A stretch of DNA of 64,000 nucleotides from an uncultured Desulfovibrio sp. (GTDB taxonomy: Bacteria > Desulfobacterota > Desulfovibrionia > Desulfovibrionales > Desulfovibrionaceae): assembly GCA_900546145.1 (NCBI GenBank), contig URBN01000006.1:1-64000 (forward strand), read 5' to 3'. Positions 44,021 through 53,700 of the stretch are shown one piece after another. How positions within the stretch are numbered: position 1 is the stretch's first letter; each line of letters starts with the position of its first letter. The position numbers were made by a program, and so were the translations under genes. The notes beneath the pieces were generated by a model, which saw only the letters and a program-made list of their open reading frames with translations, was not told the origin of the DNA and did no database searches.

Positions 44021-44899
44021 ATGCTGTTTCCCGTCTCCGGTGTCGACGTTCCTGTCTTTGTTCCCCCGCTGGCCGCCTTCGCCGTGTCGTTTTTCTGTTC
44101 CATGGGCGGTGTTTCCGGGGCCTTTCTTCTTCTGCCTTTCCAGATGACGTTTCTCGGCTACACGTCGCCTTCCGTGAGCGCCACCAATCAGTTTTATAAT
44201 GTGGTGGCCATTCCGGGCGGTGTCATCCGCTACGTGAGGGAAGGCCGCATGGTCTGGCCGCTTGCCGCCGTCGTGGCGGCCGGCACGCTTCCGGGTGTCT
44301 TTCTGGGCGCGCTCGCGAGGCTCATCTGGCTCCCAGACGCCGCTTCCTTCAGGATTTTCGCGGCCTGCTTTCTTTTCTGGATAGGGGCGAAGCTTTTCCT
44401 CGGCGTCATTTCGGGAAAGCGGAAGGAAAAGGCGCCCGGAGGGGAGCGCGTGTCCGGTGTTTCCTGGTCTCTCTCCCGCGTCAGCTACGCCTACAGGGGC
44501 AGACTGTATTCCTGTCCGACAGTGCCGCTCTTTCTCGTGAGTCTCGCGGTCGGCGCGGCCGGCGGCGCCTACGGCATAGGCGGAGGTTCCATTATGGCCC
44601 CGCTTCTCGTGTCTGTATATGGTCTTCCCGTGCATACCACAGGCGGCGCCACGCTCATGGGCACCTTCCTGACCTCTGTGGCCGGCGTCATTTTTTACAG
44701 TGTGCTGGCGCCCTTTTTCCCCGGGCAGACCGTGGCTCCCGATTTCCTGCTGGGACTCCTTTTCGGTGCGGGCGGTTTCCTCGGCATGTACTGCGGCGCG
44801 AGAGCGCAGAAGTTTGTTCCGGCTGCGGCCATCAGGATTCTTCTCTGTCTGACCATTGCCGCGGCCATTGTCCGTTTTCTCCTGGATGCCCTCGGCTGA
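44021..44899 (+). CDS. TauE/SafE-family membrane exporter
   Basis: A 292-residue membrane protein with eight or so hydrophobic segments and the two-fold TauE/SafE repeat: AFLLLPFQMTFLGYTSPSVSATNQFYN in the first half (start given) and GAAGGAYGIGGGSIMAPLLVS in the second. The family exports sulfite, sulfoacetate and other organosulfonates. In a sulfite-generating organism a sulfite or sulfonate role is reasonable but not shown. The ATG at 44021 has AGGAGG six bases upstream; an earlier in-frame ATG at 43976 lies too close to the promoter and lacks a ribosome site. The operator-bearing promoter suggests substrate- or redox-controlled expression. Confidence 0.88.
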   Translation: MLFPVSGVDVPVFVPPLAAFAVSFFCSMGGVSGAFLLLPFQMTFLGYTSPSVSATNQFYNVVAIPGGVIRYVREGRMVWPLAAVVAAGTLPGVFLGALARLIWLPDAASFRIFAACFLFWIGAKLFLGVISGKRKEKAPGGERVSGVSWSLSRVSYAYRGRLYSCPTVPLFLVSLAVGAAGGAYGIGGGSIMAPLLVSVYGLPVHTTGGATLMGTFLTSVAGVIFYSVLAPFFPGQTVAPDFLLGLLFGAGGFLGMYCGARAQKFVPAAAIRILLCLTIAAAIVRFLLDALG

Positions 44900-44927
44900 T
44901 CTTCCAGGGCGGAGTGTATAACAGAGG

Positions 44928-44962
44928 AAGGGCGGGACCGGCTGTGCGCCGGTTCCGCCCTT
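44928..44962. terminator. Shared terminator between TauE/SafE and the next gene
   Basis: AAGGGCGGGACCGGC pairs with GCCGGTTCCGCCCTT (15 bp with one wobble) around a 5-base loop. No long T-run; likely bidirectional. Confidence 0.75.
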
Positions 44963-44981
44963 CCGGTACAGGGAAGAGAAC

Positions 44982-45434
44982 TCAGAAATCCAGCTGCATC
45001 TGAACGTTGCTGCCGGCGCCCTTCCTGTCGGCGGCTCCCGGCATGCCGAAGCCGATGGACAGATCCGGATCGTCTTTCGGATGCATTTTTACGCCGCCGA
45101 TCTGCGTGCCGTCGCGGCCCATGACGAATTCCATGTCCGCGCGCCGGATGGCGTCCTTCAGAACGTCCTGGTGGTAGCTTTCCGCGCCCTTTTTGCGGCC
45201 GAGGGCCGAGTCGGGCGACTGTTCGTTGCAGATTCTGTTCCGTCTGGCGCGCGCTGCTGCCCAGTCGGAGTCCTTGAATATCGGTGCCAGTGAGGCCGTC
45301 GAGTGAAGCGCCGGGCCGGACTGTGCCATAGCCTGCTCTCCGGAAACGCCGGCCTGTGCGGTCAGGCAAAGGAGCAGTGCAAGGACGAGACTGTGCCGCC
45401 CGCGGAGGGGAAAGAAGCGATTTGTTTCCCGCAT
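44982..45434 (-). CDS. Small exported protein, function unknown
   Basis: A 150-residue protein with a signal peptide (basic start, LVLALLLCLTAQA) cleaved near AQAGVSG or after QAMAQS. The mature part has one Cys, is hydrophilic, and has no motif I recognise. The ATG at 45434 has AGGAG seven bases upstream. It is divergent from the phosphate permease gene, so the two may share regulatory DNA. Confidence 0.7.
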   Translation of the reverse strand: MRETNRFFPLRGRHSLVLALLLCLTAQAGVSGEQAMAQSGPALHSTASLAPIFKDSDWAAARARRNRICNEQSPDSALGRKKGAESYHQDVLKDAIRRADMEFVMGRDGTQIGGVKMHPKDDPDLSIGFGMPGAADRKGAGSNVQMQLDF

Positions 45435-45508
45435 GGTGCAGCTCCTTTTCGTCAATCATCATCTTCGCCGCTGCGTCCGTCAAGATGTTTCTTCAATCGT
45501 TACTTGAA

Positions 45509-45580
45509 ATTTCACCGGAACGTCACAGGGAAAGGAAAGGCACGCGCTTATCACTCTTCCGGCACACAATTGTCACAGAG
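45509..45580 (+). promoter_or_regulatory. Tandem Pho-box-like repeats upstream of the phosphate permease
   Basis: Three contiguous 11-base units, TTATCAC-TCTT, CCGGCAC-ACAA and TTGTCAC-AGAG (45548-45580), match the Pho-box pattern of 7-base repeats plus 4-base spacers; the third is a full match to (C/T)TGTCAC. A second pair with the same 11-base step, ATTTCAC-CGGA and ACGTCAC (45509-45526), lies 22 bases further upstream. No strong -10 follows. PhoB control is inferred. Confidence 0.5.
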
Positions 45581-45650
45581 GAAAGGCATGAAGAGCCTGA
45601 CCTAACAAGGAAATCGTTTTTCGTGCACTCTTTACAGAGAGGAGTTTTCC

Positions 45651-47927
45651 GTGGAATCCTTTTACGTAGTCATGCTGGTGTTTCTGGCCCTGCTGGCTGC
45701 TTTTGACCTTTTCGTGGGTGTCAGCAACGACGCCGTGAATTTCCTGAGTCCGGCCATCGGCTCCCGCGTTGCCCCGTTCAAAATCATCATGCTGGTCGCC
45801 AGCGTCGGTGTGCTCGCCGGCGCCACCTTCTCGAGCGGCATGATGGAAATAGCCCGCAAGGGCGTCTTCTACCCCCAGATGTTCCAGTTTTCCGATCTTA
45901 TGATCGTGTTCTTCGCGGTCATGATCACGGACGTCCTGCTGCTTGACGCCTTCAACAGCCTGGGGCTGCCCACATCCACCACCGTATCCATGGTGTTCGA
46001 ACTGCTCGGCGGCGCCGTCTGCGCCGCGTTCTACAGCATCTACAGCCATGGCGAGGCGCTGGCGGACATCGGCCGGTACATCAACAGCGGCAAGGCCCTG
46101 ACCATCATCTCGGGCATCCTCATTTCCGTGGCCGTGGCCTTTATCGCCGGCGTTATCGTGCAGTACATCTGCCGTTTCATCTTCACCTTCAATTACGCGG
46201 CCATGTACCGCCGCGTGGGTTCCGTTTTCGGCGGCGTGTCCATTACGGCTATTTTTTACTTCCTCATCATGAAAGGGGCCAAGGGCTCCTCTTTCATGGA
46301 CCCCGCTTTCATCAAATGGATTGACGCCAACACCTGGCCCATTCTCGCGATCACTTTCTGCGTGCTGACCGTCATCTTCCACGTGTGCATCCGCGCCTTC
46401 AGAGTCAATCTCTTCAAGCTCATCATTCTCGCCGGCACGTTCGCCCTGGCTTTCGCCTTTGCCGGCAACGACCTCGTGAACTTTGTCGGCGTGCCGCTGG
46501 CCGCCCTTGACAGCTATAACAACTATCTCGCGGCCGGCAGCAGTCCGGCCATGAAGATGGACTGCCTCCTGCACGCCATGCGCACGCCTACGGGCTACCT
46601 GCTTCTCGCCGGCCTCATCATGACCCTGACCCTGTGGTTCTCGAAAAAGGCCCACCGCGTTGTCCAGACCACGGTTAATCTGTCCGCGAGCAGCAGCCAG
46701 GAAGAACAGTTTTCCTCCACGCTGCCCGGACGTGCCATCGTGCGCGGCGGCCTTGCCGCAGGAGAGATCATCCGGCAGATCATGCCCTCCAGCGTGCTCT
46801 CCTCTCTCGGAAACCGCATGAGGAAACCCGATCATCTGGTCGACAGTGAGGGCCGCGAGCTCCCCTTCGACGAGCTGCGCGCCAGCATCAACCTCGTTGT
46901 GGCCAGTATTCTCATCGCGTCCGCCACGTCCCTCAAGCTTCCCCTTTCCACCACCTACGTCACCTTCATGGTGGCCATGGGGTCTTCCTTCGCTGACGGC
47001 GCATGGGACCGCGAGAGCGCCGTGTACCGCGTCTCCGGCGTCATCACCGTCATCGGCGGCTGGTTCCTGACCGCGCTTACGGCTTTCACCGCCTGCGCCA
47101 TCGTGACGCTGCTCATCTTCTGGGGCGGCGTTCCCATGTCCGTCTGCCTTATGGCCCTCTCCGTCTTTCTCCTGGTGCGCTCCAACTTCATCACGAAGCA
47201 GAACGAGGAAACGAGCTACGCCATCGTCACGGCCAGGACCGATGATCCCAAGGCTCTCAGCCTTCAGCTCAACAAAGATGCTGATGAAAGCATCGCCGGA
47301 ATCATCGCCATTGCCAACGAGGGCCTGAAGGGCCTCCTCAACGAGGACGCCAAAGTGCTCGCTGAAACGAGAAAGAAGGCGGCCGCCTTCTTCGACAGGA
47401 CCGATGCGCAGCGCAATGAGTACTACAGGCTCGCTGTCAGCGGCTCGCGTGAGAACGAAAAGGCCGATGCGGCCCACATCTTCCATTACCGCGTCTTCAA
47501 TAACCTGCGCATCGTGGCCAGAAACCTGCAGACGGTCTGTGACGGCGCCTACGATCAGGTCATCAACAACCACAGGGCCTTCACCGGCGTGCTGCGCCAG
47601 AATCTGCAGGACATGATCTCGGGTCTGTCCCGTTTCCGCGCCATGGCAAAGGACCGCTCCGGCAATATGGATGCCTTCAGGGAATACGTGAACGCGGTGA
47701 GCGCCGGAATCACCCATTATCAGATGGAGCTCCTGCGTCAGATTTCCCCCATGCACCTCTCCCAGCGCAGCAGCGACTTCTACCTGGCCATGCTGGCTTT
47801 CGGCCGTGACGCCCTGAACCGCTTCTCCATGGTCATGTACCTCGAGCAGGAACTTGCCGAACGGTACAGCCAGAAGCCGGAGAAGAAGGCAGAGAATGCC
47901 GGCGGCACTCCGGAATCGGCTGTCTGA
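45651..47927 (+). CDS. Inorganic phosphate permease (Pit/PiT family) with PhoU-like C-terminal domain
   Basis: A low-affinity phosphate transporter of 758 residues. The first about 520 residues hold the permease with the duplicated PiT signature: GVSNDAVNFLSPAIGSR near residue 24 and FAGNDLVNFVGVPLAALDS near 275, and the paired TSTTVSMVFELLG and PLSTTYVTFMVAMGS helices. The last about 220 residues are cytoplasmic, helical and PhoU-like (HYRVFNNLRIVARNLQTVCD, LRQNLQDMISGLSRFR). PiT genes often have a separate PhoU neighbour; here it is fused. The start is GTG at 45651 with GAGAGGAG six bases upstream. Pho-box-like repeats precede it. Confidence 0.92.
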   Translation: MESFYVVMLVFLALLAAFDLFVGVSNDAVNFLSPAIGSRVAPFKIIMLVASVGVLAGATFSSGMMEIARKGVFYPQMFQFSDLMIVFFAVMITDVLLLDAFNSLGLPTSTTVSMVFELLGGAVCAAFYSIYSHGEALADIGRYINSGKALTIISGILISVAVAFIAGVIVQYICRFIFTFNYAAMYRRVGSVFGGVSITAIFYFLIMKGAKGSSFMDPAFIKWIDANTWPILAITFCVLTVIFHVCIRAFRVNLFKLIILAGTFALAFAFAGNDLVNFVGVPLAALDSYNNYLAAGSSPAMKMDCLLHAMRTPTGYLLLAGLIMTLTLWFSKKAHRVVQTTVNLSASSSQEEQFSSTLPGRAIVRGGLAAGEIIRQIMPSSVLSSLGNRMRKPDHLVDSEGRELPFDELRASINLVVASILIASATSLKLPLSTTYVTFMVAMGSSFADGAWDRESAVYRVSGVITVIGGWFLTALTAFTACAIVTLLIFWGGVPMSVCLMALSVFLLVRSNFITKQNEETSYAIVTARTDDPKALSLQLNKDADESIAGIIAIANEGLKGLLNEDAKVLAETRKKAAAFFDRTDAQRNEYYRLAVSGSRENEKADAAHIFHYRVFNNLRIVARNLQTVCDGAYDQVINNHRAFTGVLRQNLQDMISGLSRFRAMAKDRSGNMDAFREYVNAVSAGITHYQMELLRQISPMHLSQRSSDFYLAMLAFGRDALNRFSMVMYLEQELAERYSQKPEKKAENAGGTPESAV

Positions 47928-47966
47928 TTTCAAACCTGAAGAGGGGATTCTTTCCCCTTAATCCAT

Positions 47967-48004
47967 GCCCCCGCGGGAATGAACGGCTCCCCGGGGGCTT
48001 TTTT
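47967..48004 (+). terminator. Terminator after the phosphate permease
   Basis: GCCCCCGCGGG pairs in parts with CCCC and GGGGGC, followed by six T. Confidence 0.85.
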
Positions 48005-48115
48005 ATGCTCTTTCGGACTGCGCTGTTGCCATGTTCGTCCGCGGGGGAGTAGCATGTCCCGGAACCGGAGCCGGCGCGCAAGCCCTCCGCATACGAAAAA
48101 TCCCGGGAGGACCCC

Positions 48116-48790
48116 ATGTCTGAAGTTTTTGATGTCCGCTGCGCCATAGACGACGGCGATATGGACAGGGCCGTGAGCCTTGTCCGTGCCATGAAGAATC
48201 CCGATGCCCAGGCCGACCACGGGCGCTCCTGCCTGCATTTCGCCGCCTGGCACAGGGGCACGGAAAAGGTCATCGCCGCCATTCTGGAATGCGGCGGCAA
48301 TGTGAACATCCGCTCTGATTTCGACGGCACGCCGCTTTTCGGCGCGGCCTGCCATAATACGCCGGAGGCCGTGAAGATGCTCCTTCAGGCGGGCGCCGAT
48401 GTGAAGGCCACGGACGGGGAGGGGGACACGCCCCTGCATTTCGCGGACTGCCGCAATATCCCCCTGCTTCTTGAGGCAGGCGCTGACGTGGAGGCCAGAG
48501 ATGCCCTCGGCAAGACCCCGCTGCACACGGCGGCTGAGCGCGATGACGGGGATGCCATAGAACTCCTCACCGGGGCCGAGGCCGATGTCAACGCCGTGAC
48601 CGGGGACGGCCGCACGCCGCTCAGGCTGGCCGTTGAAGAAGACTGCGCCGAAGCCTGCAAAGCTCTGCTCGGGCACGGGGCCGACGCCTCGCTCGCAGCG
48701 AAGGACGGGCTCACGCCCGAAGCCTGGGCCAGAGCCCACGCCGGCGACTGCGGCAGTGTGCTCGAATCCGTGTTCACGGCGAAAAACTGA
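48116..48790 (+). CDS. Ankyrin-repeat protein
   Basis: A 224-residue protein made of about six ankyrin repeats, each with the G-TPLH-A core: GRSCLHFAAWHRG, GTPLFGAACHNTPEAVKMLL, GDTPLHFADCR, GKTPLHTAAERDDGDAIELL, GRTPLRLAVEEDCAEACKALL and a last degenerate GLTPEAWA. There is no signal peptide, so it is probably cytoplasmic and mediates protein contacts; partners are unknown. The ATG at 48116 has GGGAGG five bases upstream. Base composition is like that of its neighbours. Confidence 0.9.
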   Translation: MSEVFDVRCAIDDGDMDRAVSLVRAMKNPDAQADHGRSCLHFAAWHRGTEKVIAAILECGGNVNIRSDFDGTPLFGAACHNTPEAVKMLLQAGADVKATDGEGDTPLHFADCRNIPLLLEAGADVEARDALGKTPLHTAAERDDGDAIELLTGAEADVNAVTGDGRTPLRLAVEEDCAEACKALLGHGADASLAAKDGLTPEAWARAHAGDCGSVLESVFTAKN

Positions 48791-48940
48791 TAACCGGAAT
48801 TTCAGCCTGGAGGAAAAATTCCGTCAGACGCTCATGATCTGAAGGAAGCAGCTCGTCTTCCGGAAAACGGAATACGTACCGTACGGGGGGCAGGAGCGGG
48901 ATGATCCGGGTTCCCTGTTCCAGACTTCTGCAGGTCTGGC

Positions 48941-49870
48941 CTAGCCGATGCCGGGGAGCCGTATCTGACGGATCCGGCTTCCGTCCCGGCGGCGTTTTGT
49001 GACGGTGTAGTCCTCCACGCTGCCGAAGAGCAGGGGCGAGGCCGGATCCTGGATCCCCGGAGCCGTCCCGCCAGGCCTGCGGCATGCGTAGCAGTAGAGG
49101 CATCCGGCCCTGCATGTGTCGTAGGTTCCGATGTCCACTGTTGCCATGCAGCCGCAGCCCCGCCGTCTCTTCCCGGGGCGTACCCGGCCGAAGCACAGGC
49201 CCCAGGCCTTTCCGAGGAGGGCCGCCGTCACGCAGCCCGAGGGGCCGATGCCGAAGCGTGTATAATCCGGGGCCGGGCCGCAGGTCTGAATGGGGAAGCC
49301 GAGCCTCTGCGCGGTCTGTCCGAACCATGCGGCGAGCGTGTCCATGTCACGTGTGGAGACGGGCATGAGATCAGGCATCGTCCTGCGTACCTTCCCGTAG
49401 AGCTCCACGAAACTGAAGACGCAGAGGCTGACGAAGGGGGCGAGGATTTCTGCCATGGCCGCAAAGTCCCTCATGTGGCGCTGCACGGGATAGGTTCCGT
49501 TCACGAGCACGGGATCATAGCGCCAGACGACGCGCTCCCGTCCGACGATCCGGGAAAGCTCACGGAGCGCGGCCATGCTTTCCCTGACGCCCGGCACGCC
49601 GGGCTCCACATCCCTGCCATAGGGCGTGATGGTGTAGTGGCAGCAGACGGGCCATTTCCCGGCGAGGCGGGCGAGATGCGGCAGAAGAGGGCGGTAGTCC
49701 TTGGAACAGAAGACAATGCCCTGCACGCTTTCAGGCGAGAGATCGAGTTCCACGGCATGGTCCGGCACTTCCGGGTTGGGGACTATGGCCAGTCCCTCCC
49801 TGAGGCGCTCCAGGAACCAGGGCGTGTAATAGTGCACGATGTCCGTGCGCGAACTCACGTTGAGGATCAT
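48941..49870 (-). CDS. DUF1848-family protein
   Basis: A 309-residue protein of the DUF1848 type. The N-terminus MILNVSSRTDIVHYYTPWF and VVWRYDPVLVNG are family marks. The C-terminus has the cysteine set CGCMATVDIGTYDTCRAGCLYCYA, which ends like radical-SAM or Fe-S proteins. A cluster-binding role is likely; the reaction is unknown to me. The ATG at 49870 has AAGGAG seven bases upstream. It is divergent from the LUD-domain gene. Confidence 0.82.
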   Translation of the reverse strand: MILNVSSRTDIVHYYTPWFLERLREGLAIVPNPEVPDHAVELDLSPESVQGIVFCSKDYRPLLPHLARLAGKWPVCCHYTITPYGRDVEPGVPGVRESMAALRELSRIVGRERVVWRYDPVLVNGTYPVQRHMRDFAAMAEILAPFVSLCVFSFVELYGKVRRTMPDLMPVSTRDMDTLAAWFGQTAQRLGFPIQTCGPAPDYTRFGIGPSGCVTAALLGKAWGLCFGRVRPGKRRRGCGCMATVDIGTYDTCRAGCLYCYACRRPGGTAPGIQDPASPLLFGSVEDYTVTKRRRDGSRIRQIRLPGIG

Positions 49871-50046
49871 GTGTTTCTCCTTCCGGGAATGAGCGCACCC
49901 TGTTCCCAAAGCGCGCCCGGAGTCTTTTTTTGCCATGCCGGATCAATGGATCTACAATGGATTTCTCTGGATAACGTACCAGAAAGAGGCTTTTTTATAA
50001 CCCTGAATGGAGGCAGTGCCCGGGACAGGGCACTGAAAGATTGCCC

Positions 50047-50682
50047 ATGACACCGAAACAGCAGGCATACGAAGTAACAGCTTCCACTATCATCAAGAAT
50101 CTCGCCAAACGCCGTATGGAAGGCTTTTACTGCCCTGACAGCAAAAGCGCCGTGGCAAAGGCCCTGGAACTCATGCCTAAGGGCTGCAGCATAGCCTGGG
50201 GCGGATCCGCGACCGTGCAGCAGACAGGTCTTATGGCGGCCATCCGCGGAGGAAGCTATCAGATTATCGACAGGGACGAGGCGAAGACGCCGGAGGAAAA
50301 GCGCGTCATGTTCAGCCGCATCGTCATGGCTGACTACTTCCTCATGAGCGCCAACGCCATAACCCTGGACGGCCAGCTCATGAACATCGACGGCAACGGC
50401 AACCGCGTGGGACCGCTGTGCTACGGCCCGGAGCACGTGCTCGTCGTGGCCGGCATGAACAAGGTCGTGACGGACATCCATGAGGGCGTGAAGCGTATCC
50501 GCGCCATGGCCTGCCCGGCCAACGCCATCCGTCTGGGCCGCAGGACTCCCTGCGCCGTGGCCGGTGTCTGCGGCGACTGCAAGGGACCTGATTCCATGTG
50601 CAGCCAGCTTGTCATCGTGCGCCGCTGCCAGTTTGAGGACCGCATCAAGGTGATTCTCGTGGGCGAGGAGCTCGGCTTCTAG
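50047..50682 (+). CDS. LUD-domain (LutC/YkgG-like) protein
   Basis: A 211-residue LUD domain protein. LUD proteins occur in the LutABC lactate oxidase and elsewhere; the fold resembles sugar-phosphate isomerases. Marks are CSIAWGGSATVQQTGLM, DYFLMSANAITLDGQLMNIDG and VVAGMNKVVTDIHEGVKRI. The C-terminus carries CAVAGVCGDCKGPDSMC, four closely spaced Cys that could hold metal or an Fe-S cluster and are not typical of LutC itself. The ATG at 50047 has a weak ribosome site. No lutA or lutB lies nearby, so the link to lactate oxidation is not supported here. Confidence 0.85.
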   Translation: MTPKQQAYEVTASTIIKNLAKRRMEGFYCPDSKSAVAKALELMPKGCSIAWGGSATVQQTGLMAAIRGGSYQIIDRDEAKTPEEKRVMFSRIVMADYFLMSANAITLDGQLMNIDGNGNRVGPLCYGPEHVLVVAGMNKVVTDIHEGVKRIRAMACPANAIRLGRRTPCAVAGVCGDCKGPDSMCSQLVIVRRCQFEDRIKVILVGEELGF

Positions 50683-50704
50683 TCTGTTCTCCATATGAAG
50701 GAGC

Positions 50705-50755
50705 GCCGCGGACGTGGCCGGGCAGACATTCTTTCCGGCCGCGCCGCGGCTTTTT
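50705..50755 (+). terminator. Terminator after the LUD gene
   Basis: GCCGCGG...GGCCGG pairs with CCGGCC...CCGCGGC, followed by TTTTT. The dnaE stop codon is only six bases further on. Confidence 0.85.
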
Positions 50756-50760
50756 CCGTC

Positions 50761-53700
50761 TCACGGGGAGTTTTTTCCGTTCCGTCCGGTAAAAACCGGC
50801 ATTCCGGCCGCGGCGAAGGCGGCCGCCGCTTCCTTTCCCGTGAGAGGCGGCTCTGTCTGACTGTCTTCCGGCGCGGCTTTCCGCCATATGGTGATGGCTT
50901 CGTAGAACGCGGGACATGGCCGCACCCGGATTCCCTCAGGACGCAGAAGCGTGTCTCCGTCCGGCCCGGGGATGGAGGCGCAGACCGCGATGGTTCCGGG
51001 AAATTTTTCAAGAACTTCCCTGAAGCCGGCGAGACCTTCAGGCGTAACGAGACAGCGCGGGACGCGGATGACGGCCGGTCTCCGGCTTCTGGCGCAGGCC
51101 TCCTCAAAGGGCAGGAGCTGTTCAGCCAGGACGCCGGCTGAGTGCCGCTCTCCGCCTTCCTCTTCCCCGGTATCCTTCTCTGTGCGTCCCACGATAAAAA
51201 GAGGCAGCGCGCTGCCGGCGGCTTCGCGCAGGAGATTCCGCACGGAGGGTGTGTAGGTCTTTGAGAAAATGTACGCATGGGCATATCCTTCCTGATCCTC
51301 GATTCCGGCCACGGCCATGCGCCGCTTCTGCCTGTCCCTGATTTCACGGAGGCCGGATACCATGACGCAGAGCCTGACCCCTGCGCCTGGCCGGAGAGAG
51401 GAAAGCGCGGAAAGAGGCAGGCAGCCGAGACGGGCGGCTTCTCCTTTCAGACTGTCCAGAGGATGCCCGGAGATATAAAAACCGAGAATTTCCTTCTCGT
51501 CCCTGAGTCTGGCCGCAGGATCGGGGGCCGGGCCGGGCGTGTTCTCCCCGGGCCGCTCCTCTTCAGGCCTGTAGTCCGAGAGAAAACGCAGGAGTCCCGC
51601 CCCGCGGGCAGGGTGGAGACGGGCCCTGCTGATGGCCGAGCCGAGGCGGGAGAGCATGGATTCCCGGCTCTCTCCCGTGTCATCGAGGGCGCCGCAGCGG
51701 ATGAGGGAGGAGACGGCGCGCTTTGTGACGGTTCTGAGGCTGACGCGGGAGAGAAAGTCCCCGAGCGAGCGGAACGGGCCGTCCTTCCTGGCGCGTACGA
51801 TTTCCCCGGCCGCAGCCGTGCCCACCCCGCGCACGGCGTCGAGACCGAAGATGATGCGTCCTTTCAGGGCGCTGAAGACGCCAAGGGAGGTATTGACCGA
51901 CGGGGGAAGCACTTCGGGGCCGCGTTCCCGGCAGCGGGCGAGGTAGCCGGCGAGGCGTTCCGGCTGACGCATGACCGCAGTGAGGAGGGCGGCCATGAAT
52001 TCGGCCGGATAATGGGTCTTCAGATAGGCCGTGTAGTATGAGGTGAGGGCGTAGGCCACGGAATGGGCCTTGTTAAAGCCGTAGGAAGCGAAGGTCTCCA
52101 TCTGCCCGAAGATGGTTTCCGCGGTTTTTCTGTCAAAGCCGCGCTCTGCCGCGCCCCTGAGAAAGCGTGCGCGCTCTCCGGCCATTTCCTCTGCCTTCTT
52201 CTTGGACATGGCGCGGCGCAGTGTGTCAGCCTCGGCAGCTGTGTAGCCGGCAGCGGTTTCGGCTATCTGCATGACCTGTTCCTGATAGAGGATGACGCCG
52301 TAGGTATCCCTGAGGCAGGCCTCAAGGGCAGGGTGAGGATAGCGCACGGGAGATTCCCCGTGGCGGCGCCGTATGAATTCCTGGGACATGCCGGACTCGA
52401 GGGGACCGGGACGGTAGAGGGCGAGCAGGGCCACGATGTCGCTGAAGCGCTCGGGTCTCAGAAGTGTCAGGTATTTCTTCATGCCCGCGCTTTCCATCTG
52501 GAAGACGCCGTCCGTGTCCGCTCTGGAATAGAGGCGGTAGACAGCCGGATCATCGAGGGGCAGCGTTCTGAGATCAGGGGCCGGCCGTCCCTCCCGGGCA
52601 ACGGCGTCGATGGTGTCCTGGATGATGGTCATGTTGGCGAGCCCCAGGATGTCGAATTTGACAAGCCCGGCCGCTTCCACCATGGGGCCGTCGAACTGGG
52701 TGACGCGTTCCCCGTGCCTGCCGAGCATGACAGGCACGCGATCGGCGAGGGGGCCGCCGCTCATGACCACGCCGGCAGCGTGAATGCCGGCCTGGCGCAC
52801 GAGCCCTTCGATTCTGAGGCTCACGGCAAGAACCCTGGCTGCGCTTTCGTCCTTCTCCGCCATGTCCCTGAGCTGCGGGGTCTCGCGGATGACATCGGCG
52901 ATGCGGCGGTGATGGGTGAAGGACGGGAAGAACGAGGCTAACCGCGTGCGTTCCTGAAAGCCCATGCCGAGGGCGCGTCCCGCGTCCTGGACAGCGGCGC
53001 GCATTTTGAGCGTGCTGAAGGCCGCGATCTGGGCCACGCAGTCTTCCCCGTACCGTTCCCTGAGGTGCCGCAGGAGGCGTCCCCGCCTTCTCTCGCACAC
53101 GTCCACATCGATATCAGGCAGGGAGGATCTGCCCGGGTTCAGGAAGCGTTCGAAAATGAGGCCGTATTCCAGCGGGTCGAAATCCGTGATGCGCATGGCC
53201 CAGGCCGTGAGGGAGCCGCCCGCGGAGCCGCGCCCCGGACCAACGGGGATGCCGTTGTCCCTGGCCCAGGTGACGAATTCGTGCACCACAAGAAAGTAGG
53301 TAGGAAAGCCCATGCGCGTGATGACGTCCATCTCGTGCCGCAGCCTTTTCCAGTACGGGGTCTCGTCAGCCGGCGGGCCTGAGGGCTTCTCGCTAAGGCG
53401 TTTTCGTAATCCTTCTTCCGCGATGCGCCGGAATTCCTGCTCCGGCGTCGTGCCCGGAGGTACGGGGTAGGCCGGGAAGAAATGCTTTCCCGAGGGAATT
53501 TCCGCGCGGCATTCCTCTGCAATGCGCACCGTATTGGCAATGGCTTCGGGGCAGTCGGTGAAGGCATCCGCCATTTCGGCCGGGCTCTTAAAGAAAAGAT
53601 TCTTCATGCCGGAGCGCAGGTGTCCGGGCCCGCTGAGCTTCTTTCCCGTCCGGACGCACAGAAGCACTTCCCGTGCCTCTGCGTCGCCGGGTTCGAGGTA

